From positions 17,425 through 72,063 of the forward strand of contig NW_019775739.1 of assembly GCF_001039355.2 (NCBI RefSeq): DNA of 54,639 nt. Reading direction: 5' to 3'. A model generated the notes under the pieces. It had not been told where the DNA came from. It made no database searches and saw only the letters and a list, made by a program, of their open reading frames with translations. The position numbers and the translations under genes are program-made. The stretch is from Lingula anatina (Eukaryota; Brachiopoda; Lingulata; Lingulida; Lingulidae). How positions within the stretch are numbered: position 1 is the first letter of the stretch; every line of letters starts with the position of its first letter. Below are positions 23,201-35,200 of this stretch, in pieces.

Positions 23201-26200
23201 CAGCTAGAGACTGTAAAGACGGAGCTGAAGCAGAGGCTGTCCAGCACGCCAAGGATCGTCCCCAAGAGATTGATCTCAGACACAGTGACCAAGGTCAAGC
23301 CGGCCAGCGAGGACATGAACGGTGTTGTTCCCAGGAGCCAGGTGGACCCAGTTAACACCACACCTGATGTCCCTGATCCCAGGAGACTGAGCACACTGAC
23401 TGTCACCAAGACAAAGACAGGTGAGCAGGACAAGGCAGCACTGCTATGTAAAGGGAAGAAAGAATTATTCAGGGACATTCCTGAGGCCCTAGGACAAAGT
23501 CCTCGACGAACCACATGGACAGTCCAGAAAGAGCAAGAAATGAGACGGATTCAGTCAGCAAACTCTCCTGTTTTGTCTCCTGCTCTGCCCTCAACACCAC
23601 CAAAGGAGGCCCAGGTACCATCGGTTCCTGTCTTTAAGTATCCCTTCCCCCATACCAGCCCCAGAGCCCTGCCAGAGGAGTATGGCCAGAGTCCCAGGAG
23701 AACCACCTGGACAGTGGATGGTGCTGTGACCAGCACAGCCAGGGGTAAGGCAGCTGCTGCACATGTTCCACCTCATGCTGCATCCAATGCAGATAGCCAT
23801 CTTGATGAGGTACAGGAAGAAAGTGACCAAGAGAAAGAAGTGCCTAATGAAGGTGTCCACTCTGTGGGAATCTCCCCGAAGAAGAAAATTGACCTACAAA
23901 ATAAAGCTACGGTTCAATCCAAAGCAACAAATCCAGCAGCAAAGTTCCAAAAATCACAGACCAAAGCTCCATCGTCATCAGCATCATCAAGCGGCCAGGG
24001 CCACCTATCCAGAGCCATGACGGTGTCTGCAGCAGCCAAGAAAAAGAGAACCCACAGTGCGACGCGCAGCCAGAGTGAAGCCAGGAAAGCTGCAGTGGGC
24101 GTGCAGAAGAAGGTGAAGCCAAGTGATTCTGTGACTTCCCTCAACAAGGACACTGCCGAGTCTAGTGGAGCTCAAGCTGCAGCACCGGTCACACCTGTGA
24201 AGTCCATCTTGTCCACTGAGAGAAAACCTACAAGAACTGAGCAGCTCAGGAAGGCTGGTGAGTAGTCTGACAGGCAGATGTAGATTTGATTTATGTAGAT
24301 AAAGTCCAGCATGGTAATTCTGCGTCTCACATGTAACACTTAATACTCCACATGCACTTTTTATCGATAAAAATAGATCAATAAATCTTTTTAAAATATT
24401 GTGATGCTTGCCCTGGACTTAATTGCAAAAGCCACAACTTCTTACCATTTTTAAATTGTTCAACTTCTTCATTGTGCAGTGTCTGCCAAAAAAGCAAAAT
24501 CTTTCAAAGATGCCAAGAAGACCAAGAGACCTGTGAAGGGTCTGGCTCCATCAAAACTGGTGCTAATGAAGACGGCAAACAAAACAGGTATTTACATATA
24601 ACCTTATGCACTGTTACATATAACCTGGCAATAAGGCTCCTGTCACAGACTTATACTGCTACATTTTAAAAACCCAAACAATCATACACGGCAGTTCCCT
24701 TAAAGTTCCGTTAAAGCAGTTCACTGACCAGGCTTCTCTGAAGTGTACGCTGCATGCTTTTGTCAGTTCTCTCAGACCTAATTTTAAGTTTTAAAAAATT
24801 ATGTAAGAAATAAGACCAAGTTAAACATTCATTCAAGTTACCTGTGCTTCTGGTTGCAGCCATCCCAAGACACCCAATGCCGTTTGCATCTAAGAACATG
24901 TACTATGATGAGAGATGGATAGAGAAGCAAGAGAAGGGCTTTGAGCGGTGGCTGAACTTTATCCTCACGCCAGAAGAGGATGTTGGGGATGGAAAGAAAC
25001 CCGCCAAAGGTAAGAATTGACATCAGCAACTATCTTCCCTACTTAACACAAAACTGATCTCTTGAATTTTATTCTTGTGGAGATTTTTCTAGCTGCCTGA
25101 AAGAATTGTCTTCAAAAATGCAATCTGATTTTTTGGTCAAATGGTAATTCATAAGTTTTTTTTTTTTTTTTTTTAGTTACGAATAGTCCTTTTCTTATGA
25201 AAGAGCAGTATTGATAAAATTTACCTAATTCAATATTTTTTCCCCTGTGTTCAGTTGATGCTGGCTCCCTGTGTGTGACCTCAGTCACAGTTAACAAACT
25301 GGCCCCAACCAAAGAAGTCCTCTCCCTGAGGGCGTACTCTGCCAGGAGGCGCCTCAATCGCCTGAGGAGAACTGCCTGCTTGCTGTTCCAGTCTGAGACT
25401 TTTGTGATGGGCGTCCGGAAGATCGAGGTAGAGATAGAAACGGGTCACCTTGCTGTCAGGAAAGATCGGAAGCTGCATGCAGATCTAGGTAAAGTGTATG
25501 GAATGCATGTCTGAATAAGTGTAGGTATGTGCTGACTAACTGCAATTTATACTTCTTGATGTTTGTTATTGATGTCAAAAAGACACCATTCATCCAAATG
25601 ATATATGGGTATAGTTTGAAAATAAACAGCACATTTTAATCTTGGATAATGACCTCTTTTAAAGTGTTGCATTCAGCTTGAGATCCTTGAATATGACCTT
25701 TCTTTTAGGTATATATCTACAACCCTCGATAGTATTTTTAAAAGTAAAAGAAAACCACATGTTGATATTGTTTCAGGTATAAAACAAGTTGTCCTTGACA
25801 TGATTCTCTCCTACAACCCACTCTGGCTGAGGATAGGACTAGAGGTGAGCTGTGCACTTAGAAGAGACACATAAGTTTTACAGATATTTGAGTGTTTTGT
25901 TTATATCCCCTGACCCCATAAAGCTCACAAAGAGCTGCACTCCTCTCCTCTCCTCCTGACTCTTTCAAATTTTAAACTTAAAAAAAAAAAAAGATCCAGT
26001 TTTACCTCAGATGTAGTTATTATGAAGTTGTATCTCACACACAATTCTGTGGGCATAATTCAGCTTTAACATTCAAGATTGTGATTCAGATTGTGATTCA
26101 TGCTTGCATGCAATATCAGACATAAGTTTTTTTTCTTTGGAAAAAAAGAATTTTTAAATTCAAATCTGATGGTTCCTGAGATTCGTCAAGGTTAGGTGTT

Positions 26201-29200
26201 GGGTCCCATGATATATGATCAGAAGTTTTTTTTTTTTTTTAAACCTAGGTTCATGTCTGCAGTATTAATACAATTGGCTCATACTGTAAAGAACTTGACA
26301 CTATAAACAGTGTGATTAACTTAATCCCTCACTGTATTTTAACAGACTACCTATGGGGAGATCCTGCCGCTGCAGTCGAACCACGACGTACTGGGCATGT
26401 CCAGGTTCATCTTGACCCGGTTGCTTAGCAACCCAGAGATCGCGGCCAAGTACTCCCATCCCACTGTTCCACATCTGTATAGAGACGGTAAGTAACCTTC
26501 ACACTCTTTTTTCCCAGTCAGAGAAAAGGCAGAAAATTTCAGAAAAGTTTTTTAGATAAAGGACAAATTAGGGAATTTTGTGTACCGTTTTATCTTGTTT
26601 CCAGGCTATGATGAGGCATTGGCCCAGTTCACCTTGAAGAAGTTCCTGGTCTTGGTCTTCTTCCTGGACACTGCTAAGAAAGCCAGACTCATTGAGCACG
26701 ACCCTTGCTTGTTTTGTAAGGACTCTGAATTCAAGGTAAGTCTACAACTGAATGGCTGACAATAAATTTTGGCTCATTTCTGTTTTGATATTATAATGGT
26801 AGGTTGACTTGTTCATGATGTCATGTTTGCACTGTCTGGTCCAATATGATGGTTACTTTTCTCTAAAAATCAGTGACAATAAATGTCTTATCACCTGCTT
26901 GCCTCCAGAGTTGGTTAGGTCTTTCATAGATAATCTGTCAACAGCCACTGGTCTGACAGCTAATGCAAGAAAAATAATTTTTGTAATTTTATTCTTTTAC
27001 TAGAGACTGTTTGTGTTTTGGGCTTGTATGTTTTCAAACCCTGTTCTCTTCAAAGGCCTGCAGCCAAATAAGTATTTGGCACCGACTGTTACGTCAGTAG
27101 CAGATTTTTACTCAGTGCAGTTTAGTCCCTCCTTCTCATGTAACAGCATACTTGCACCACTTACTCAAGGTATTTTCTGTCATTCATCTTTCCAGGCCAG
27201 CCGCGACCTCCTCTTGCAGTTCTCCAGGGACTATCTCCGTGGCGAGGGTGACATCATCCGTCACCTTGGTTACCTGGGCTGTCAGATCACACACGCTCAA
27301 ACTGCCCTGGACGAGTTTGATTTTGCCGTCACCAAGCTGTCCAAGGATCTCAGGGATGGAGTCAGGCTGGCGTGAGTTGTGAATTTGTTATAAGTACTTG
27401 TCTCAACTCTTTGCTGTCTGATTAATGTTTCAGTGGTTCTATGCTGTGTTGAGTCTACTGCAGTGTTATTCAATATGTATCCTTGTTTTGGAAATACTGT
27501 TTGTGAGAGATTTCAAACATACTGATTCTGTTGTATAAAGATAGTGTTAGGCATAAAGGTAAGATGCACATTGAGTCTACGTGCTAATGTTATTGTGATT
27601 ATTTACTGATTATTAGACATTACTGATAAGATAACAATAGTTTAATCAAATAATTCCATATCTCAGGAGAATTGTAGAGCTGCTGACCCGTGACTGGTCA
27701 CTGTCCAGTCTGCTGAGAGTGCCCGCCATTAGCCGGCTGCAGAAGATCCATAATGTAGAGGTGGCTCTCAAGGCCCTGGCTAACAGGGGACTGGATGTGA
27801 CCACCCCCCAGGGTGGTGCCATCAACCCCAGGGACGTGGTGGATGGTCACAGGGAGAAGACCCTGGCCATGCTTTGGAGGGTCATCTTTAACTTCCAGGT
27901 ACGTGGACATTTTGTCCTTGGGTTGACAAAAACACTGTGATGAGAAGCTATGCAGTGTTGGTAAATGTATCGCCAAACTGTGTTACAGGATACAAGACAT
28001 GTTTCAGAATATGCTTTCTTTGGCATTGAATGCTAACTTTTCAAAAGATGTTTTAGTATTTGCTAGCAATGTGGAGCGATTCAGCAGAAGTAAAGAGAGG
28101 CAAACTTTCCTGTGTATGATAAGCAAGATATGTTTTGTGAGTTTTTCCCTCTCTCTTCTCTGTTCAGGTTGATGTGCTGCTGAATCTTGATCAGCTGCGT
28201 GAAGAGGTGGACTTCCTGAAGAAGACTCTCTGTGTGAAGACACACCTCACTGCCGTCCTCAACTATGAGAATGATCTGGGTAAGTAGCTTCACAAATTGT
28301 ACACTACTGACTGTAAATAATAGAGATAAGAAACTAAGAAAAAACAGTTTGTATGATGCAAACATTGTGCAAATTTTTCAATCCATCCAGCAAAGATCAG
28401 TTAAGTGAAGTTTAGTTCTCTATTTGTTACAAAAAGATTTACTCTTTATTAATAAGTGATTTTTATACTTGGATACTGAAATATTTCTCCTTTATATTTT
28501 CACACTGTTATGTCTTCAGTGTGTCTGTCATGGGCAGCCAGTTCAACAAAAGAATAAGAAAGAAAAAGAGAATTGAGAAAGGTATTCTAATATCAAGAAC
28601 TATAATATTTCTTGCCAGGTCTTGAGAGAGGAGGCAGACGAGAATCCATGGAGCCAGATCTGTACTTCAAGAGCAATGGTTTGAGCCTGCTGCTCAAGTG
28701 GTGCAAGGCTGTGTGCGCTTTCTACAATCTCGAGGTTTGTGATCTTCAATATTTTCAGTGTAATCCAAAAGACCACCTTCAGAACCTAGTGAATGTAAAA
28801 AATCATAAGGTAGCATATCAATCGAAGTTTCTAAAAATGATACTCTTGTAAAAGCACAGAACAATTTTATCATTTATATATCACATTTCAGGTTGAAAAT
28901 TTCACTGTGTCATTTTCTGATGGCCGTGCCCTGTGTTATCTAGTCCACCACTACCATCCCTCCCTCCTTCCCCTAGAGAGCATCAAGACAGACACAACCC
29001 AGTCCTACCAGGAACAGGAGAATGAGAACTCGGATGCAGAGGATAGTTTTCATGGAACCTGGTCCATGAGTTATAGTCCTAGTAAGCTGTCTCACATTTT
29101 TCCTTTTGCTAGTCTGAAAAAAAATTATTTACATCTATTATAGTTTTTTATTCTTTTCCTTTTTTTGGTGAGTTTTTATGATTAAGTGTTGGTTTCAGTT

Positions 29201-32200
29201 TATTAATGTGACTAGTCCATCTGTTATGGGTAAGAAAAGTAATTGGCCTATACTTTTTATGAACTTTCTTGTATTAATAAGTATTTATCCTTTCCCAGCA
29301 TCTGGAAGGTCTCCAGTGTATGACCAGCTTCTTGCAAATGAAAAAGAAAACTTCAAGGTTTTGTATGAAAAGGTGAGAAAAATTGTAATCATTGTCTTTA
29401 AGCAAAAAAATTTAGCACATTTGAAGAGATAAATCTTATAACTAGATAGCACTGATAAAGGCAATTATTATTTATTTATTTATTTATGTATAGTTATAGT
29501 TATGTATATTTATTTTATTTATAATGTAACATGGTCAAAATTGAACCAGTGTCAGTATTTGACAGGTCTTTATGTTATAATGTACAAATCTCCAACAGGT
29601 GACGGAGCTTGGAGGCGTCCCACTGATGCTGAAGTCCACCGAGATGTCCAACACCATCCCAGACGAGAAGGTGGTCATCACATACGTGTCTTACCTGTGT
29701 GGGCGCCTGCTGGACATCAGGCACGAGACGCGGGCGGCCAGGACCATTCAGGTGGCCTGGAGGAAGTACAGACTGACCAAGGTCCTTCAGCTTAACCAGG
29801 TATTGATTATTAAATATATATATGTATGTATGTATATTATTATTTTATGAAAGGGGCTGATGGCTGTAAATCCTGATTTTTGAGAAAGAGCTTGTTTTAG
29901 AGTAGTGCACGGTGTTGTTATTTAATCAAGATCATAATTTTGGCTTTGACAATAAGTGTAGATAAATTTTGTTTTTACATAAGAAAATAAAAAAAAAAAG
30001 ATTGTTTCTAGAAAAAATAATAGGGATTTTTTAGATTGCATTGGCTGAGTGAAATATAATCTCAAATCACACATGCTTGCACCATAAAAATTTATTGAGG
30101 CAGTTTAACCTTACTTCACTGTGTCCACAGGTGAAAGCCGTGGCTGTTGTCAAGCTCCAGAGGGCAGTGAGATGTTTCTTGAAGAAGCGTTCCTTGGTCA
30201 AACAAACTTCTGCAGTCATCAGAATACAAAGCTGGTGGAGGGGAGTGGTTGCCAGACAACGTGTTATCCAGATGAAACACCAGGTGGAGCTGGCTAGGAA
30301 GTCAAGAGCAGCTGTCACAATTCAGGTAGGTTAAGTCTGTATTTTTGCTGTTACCTCAAAATTTCGCATTTATCAATCCTAACTGTTTGGGAAGATTTAT
30401 TTGTTTATTTAAAGTGCGTAACATATTATTTATGAAAGTGGTGAGTTTTCAGTTTTGTTTTTCTAATATCTGAAAATGTGTAGTCATATTGACTCACCTG
30501 TTAATTTATATTAGCATTTTCTGTTTTACTTTCACAGACTACTGTTCGCAAGTTTTTGCTGAGGGGTCACTTGGCAAGGTCCCATGCCGCAAGAATACTT
30601 GCCAAACAGACAAAGGCAGCTGTGGTGATACAGTCAGCATTCCGAGCACATCGAGAAAAGACAGCCTTCATTGCCACCAAGAGAGCAGCCATTGTTCTTC
30701 AGACTCACGTAAGAAGATGCCAGACCAGGGCTGTCTTCTTGAAGTTGAAAGAAGCGGCTTTGCTTATACAGCAGTGGTATAGGGCACAGAAATGTATGCA
30801 GAGAGACAGAAGGGAATACCAGCAACTGAAACAAGCTGTGTCAACATTGCAGCAAAGGTACCGGGCACAAAAGGACATGCAGAGAGGCAAAGAGGAGTTT
30901 CAGAAACTCAGGAGAGCTGCCATTACTTTACAGCAAAGATACCGAGCGCAGAAATGTATGGAGAAAAGCATGCAAGAATTCCAGAGACTTAAACATGCCA
31001 CCTTGAAACTACAGCAGTGGTACAGAGCACAGAAATGTATGCAGAGAGACAAGCAAGAATACCATGCAGTAAAACGGGCCGTTTCAACAATACAGCAGAG
31101 ATACAGAGCACAGAAATGTATGCAGAGACACAGACAAGAGTTTCAGCAACTTAGACGGGCTGTTTTGGCCATACAGCAAAAGTACAGAGCTCAGAAGCAG
31201 ATGCAAAGAGAATTTGAAGAATTTCAGAACCTGAGGCAAGCCGCTTTGATAGTGCAACACAGGTACAGGGCCCAGAAACTAATGCAAAGAAACAGAAAGG
31301 AATTCCATCAACTCAAACGAGCTGTAGTGACATTACAGAGGAGATACAGAGCCCAGAAACAGATGCAGGTGAACAAGGAAGAGTTTCAGCTGTTGAGACA
31401 AGCTGTTTTGTTGGTGCAGAGAAAGTACAGAGCCTGCCTATGTATGCGGAGAAGCCAACAGGAATTCAGCCACTTGAAACAAGCCGCTTTAACACTACAG
31501 CAGCGTTGGAGGGCTCAGAAGAGTATGCAGAAATCCAGGCAGGAGTATGCATGCATGAAGTCTGCAGCAGTCACAGTACAGAGTGTGTTCAGAATGTGCC
31601 TGGAGAGACGCAGGTATGAGCAGCTCAGGAGGGCAACCGTCAAGGCTCAGGCTCTTTGGAGGCGGAGAATGGCTCGCAGGAGGTACAAGGTGTTGCAGAG
31701 GGCAGCACTGGTTCTCCAGACAAGACTGAGGGCATGGTGGCTTGGCCAAGAGCAGCGCCTACGCTACAACATTCTCCTTGGAGCAACTATCACCTTACAG
31801 GCTGCCTGGAGAGGTCATGTGATCCGGGAGGCATATCTTCGTCAGCACAATGCAGCCATTTTGATCCAGTCTGCTGTGAGGAGATACATGGCTTCGCGGA
31901 GATTCAAGGAGCTAAGACAAGCTGCCGTGATCATCCAGAGAAGGTTCAGAGAGAAGATGCTGTGCAGGTCTTGGTTCATGTACTTCCACATCCACCGTGG
32001 TGCAGCCATCGTCATTGCTGCAGCAGTTAGAGGCTGGATTACCAGGAGACGCTACCTAGCAATGCAACAGGCATGTCTTACCATACAGAAGTACGCCAGG
32101 GGTTGGGCAGCTAGGAATCATTTTGAAGAAACTAAAAAAGCATGTGTCACCCTACAGAAGTACACCAGAGGATGGGTTGCTAAGAAACAGTATTTGAAAA

Positions 32201-35200
32201 CCAAAAATGCCTGTGTTACCTTACAGAAGTACACTAGGGGCTGGGTTGCTAGGAAACACTACCTAGAAACAAAAAAGACTTGCATTACCATCCAGAAGTA
32301 CATCAGGGGCTGGGTTGCTAGGAAACGGTACCTAGATACAAGACAGGCCTGTGTCACCATGCAGAAGTACGCCAGAGTCTATATTGCTAGGAAGCATTAT
32401 GTAGAAATCAGAAATGCTGCCCTTGTCCTACAAACATATGCCAGAGCCAAGCTGCAGGCAAGGAAGGAGAGGGTGAGATACACCCAGCAGCGCCAGGCAG
32501 CCATTGTGATCCAGGCTGCTTACAGGGCCAGGAGGGCCAGGCAGTATGTGCGCTATCTACACTGTGTTATCAGCATGCAGGCACGTGTCAGGGCCACCAT
32601 TGCCAGGAACAGGTACCTGCGCCTCAGAGCCGCCTGTGTGACGCTCCAGGCCTGGGTCAGGGGCCGTCTTGTAGCAAAGAGGTATCACGCTGTCCGCCAG
32701 GCCACAGTCAGCATGCAGAGAGTTTACAGGTCCAACAAGCTGGCCAGAGAGGTGCTGATGGAGTATCAGAAACTAAGACAGGCTTGCATAGTACTCCAAG
32801 CCGCCACCAGGGGGCTGATGGTCAGGAAAGAGATGGCGAGGAAGCGGCAGGCAGCCATATTGTTACAGAGCTGGGTGAGAATGAAGCAGACAAGGGAGAA
32901 GTTTGTTACCTTGAGGAATGCAGCTTTGGTCATACAAGAGAGATTCAGGGCCCATGCTAAACAATGTGAAGAGAGAAAGGCCTTTCTAGATACAAGATCC
33001 AAAATAGTAGCAATTCAGAGCGCAGTTAGATGTTTTCAGGCAAGAAAAGCTTATCTAGACACCAAAGCTAAAGTCATCACAATACAGAGTGCCATTAGGC
33101 AGTATCTAGCAAGACGGAGATACCAGAACACAAAGAAATGTGTAGTGATAATGCAGAGTGCCATTAGAAGGCATCTAGCAAGAAGAGCCTATCTTAACAC
33201 AAAGACGAAAGTGGTGAAGATGCAGGCTATAGTTAGGGGGCATCTAGCAAGACAGGCCTACCTCAGCACAAGGGCTAAAGTGGTGAAACTACAGTCCCAT
33301 GTCAGAGCTTATCAACAGCGGAGGCAGTTTTTGACTGTTAAAGGAGCAGCGATCACTATTCAGCGTGTGTGGAGGGCAGTGTTGCTGACCAGAGAAGTCA
33401 GGAGGGAGTACCAGATTGCTGTTGGAGCAGCCATTACCATCCAGGCTGCAGTGAGGGGACACCAGGTGCGGTGTTGCTACGCCAGGATGAGGCAAGCTGC
33501 CATTAGGATCCAGTCCTTCGTTAGAGGAGCCTCAGCAAGAGACAGATACCACAGACAGATGAGGGCCGTGAGGGTGTTGCAGCAACATACCAGGGCTGTG
33601 ATCAGAGGGAGAAAGGAGAGGAGGGAATTCCTGATCAGAGTTGGCGCTGCCATTACCATCCAGGCCTGGGTCAGAGGTCACATGGTTAGGAACAAGGTGA
33701 AGGCCATCAGGGCAGCCTTGGTCATCCAGAAGGTGTATCGTGGATACAGGCAGAGGAAGCAGTACCAGGCTATGAGAGGGGCTGCCATTATGCTCCAGTC
33801 TTACATTAGAAGGTAGGATTATAACAAAATATTGCATATTACATATTTTTTTCTCACACAAAAAATGGCAACTATGGCTTAAAAATACAATTAAGAATGC
33901 ACAAAATATAGCATTTCAGAACCCACCCAGATTTAAAGAGATAACTTTTCAGCTAAGTTTGTATTCTTGCTGTTTTAATATCATCATGACAAGTGACAAC
34001 TGTAAAATCTCTGTACCAGGTTGATTGCACAGAAGACCTATAGAAGACTGGTTTGTGAGCACAGAGCTGCAGTTTGTATTCAGAGAGTTTACAGAGGATA
34101 CAGACTCCGCACGGTGCTGGAGGTAAGTAGGTGGGAAGGTGAGAGGGGAAGGGGCACAAAAAATATATATTTAAATACTAATAAATCTATAAAGGATGTT
34201 CATTGTCTGTGTATGATTCTTATAGACCTCAAAATACAAAAAACTGTAAACTCCAAGTCTAACCATAGAAACTCATCAACAAGGGAAGATGGCAGCACAC
34301 CAACAAAAACATACAGTTTTCATTGCAGTTATTGTTATCTGATGGTCAGTTTTGACAGCAAATACTTCTGTAAGATAATTGGATCCGGCTTTGATACATC
34401 TGTATTTTGTGCAGAGGTGCATTTCTAAGCATAGCTTTAATATAATTCTTATGACCCCCTTGCTTTACCATAGGAACAGAGACAAAAGAGGGCAGCAGTG
34501 TTGGCCAGAGTGGTAGAGGTGGCAAAGACACACCTTGCTGCCATCAGGCTGCAGAGGTCCTACAGGAACTACAGAACCATGCTGGTGGCAAGGCAGAAGA
34601 TTACTTCTGTCCTGATACTGCAGGTAACAAAATGGTGTAGAGTATTGTCTAAAGGATAGAGGTTGGCTTAAATGAAAAAAAAAAATGCGAACAAATTTTA
34701 TTCCTCTCCCTCTCTCTCTCTCTCTCTCTCTCATTTTTTATTTAAAGGTTTTTAAACATCAAGCTCAAACAATGTGTACAATAACTAACATGCTCTGTTT
34801 ATTATCTGTGTCAGAGATGGATCCGTGCCAAGCTCCAGCGTGTTCACTACTTGAAGCTGAGAGCTGGCATCACCAGGCTACAGTCTGTAGTGAGACAGAG
34901 GCTGGCGTGCCGCCACCAGGCAGCAACCTCTATACAGGCCTTGGTGCGGGGCTGGCAAGGACGAAGACAGGCTCAGAAGTGGCAGGATGCAATAGTCACT
35001 ATACAGGTTGGCATAGGATGTATTACCTTATAAGTTATATTAAATCAGTTTAAACTTATGCAGCTTTTAAAGAAAAGACCTTCCTTGTATGTTGACTGTT
35101 AAAGGTGAAGTAAGATGGTTGATGTTTTACTTTTTTTTTAATGCGACCTGACAACAAATAGCTATTTGTCTACAATTTTGTTAAAAGTGCTTAAAAAATG

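Larger units (their letters stand above)
30538..33812 (+). other. ASPM: ASPM giant IQ exon (coding exon 18, 3,275 bp)
   Basis: This single exon encodes about 1,092 residues (roughly 1725-2816), almost entirely IQ-type units of the form xxIQxxxRxxxxRxxY/F. These are light-chain or calmodulin binding helices. In vertebrate ASPM most IQ motifs also sit in one very large exon, so the architecture appears conserved. The acceptor is at 30531-30537 and the donor gtagga at 33813. Confidence 0.9.

Noticed and set aside
22055-24153. Minus-strand open frames antisense to ASPM exon 3
   Set aside because: Antisense shadows of a long coding exon; composition is unnatural and splice context is lacking.
30769-33360. 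Regularly spaced repeats that could be mistaken for a CRISPR-like or non-coding satellite array
   Set aside because: The repeats are in frame, without stops, and encode IQ motifs in the middle of a complete ASPM gene.
31495-33861. Several minus-strand open frames antisense to the ASPM IQ exon
   Set aside because: They are shadows of a repetitive, codon-biased sense frame and have no recognisable domain.
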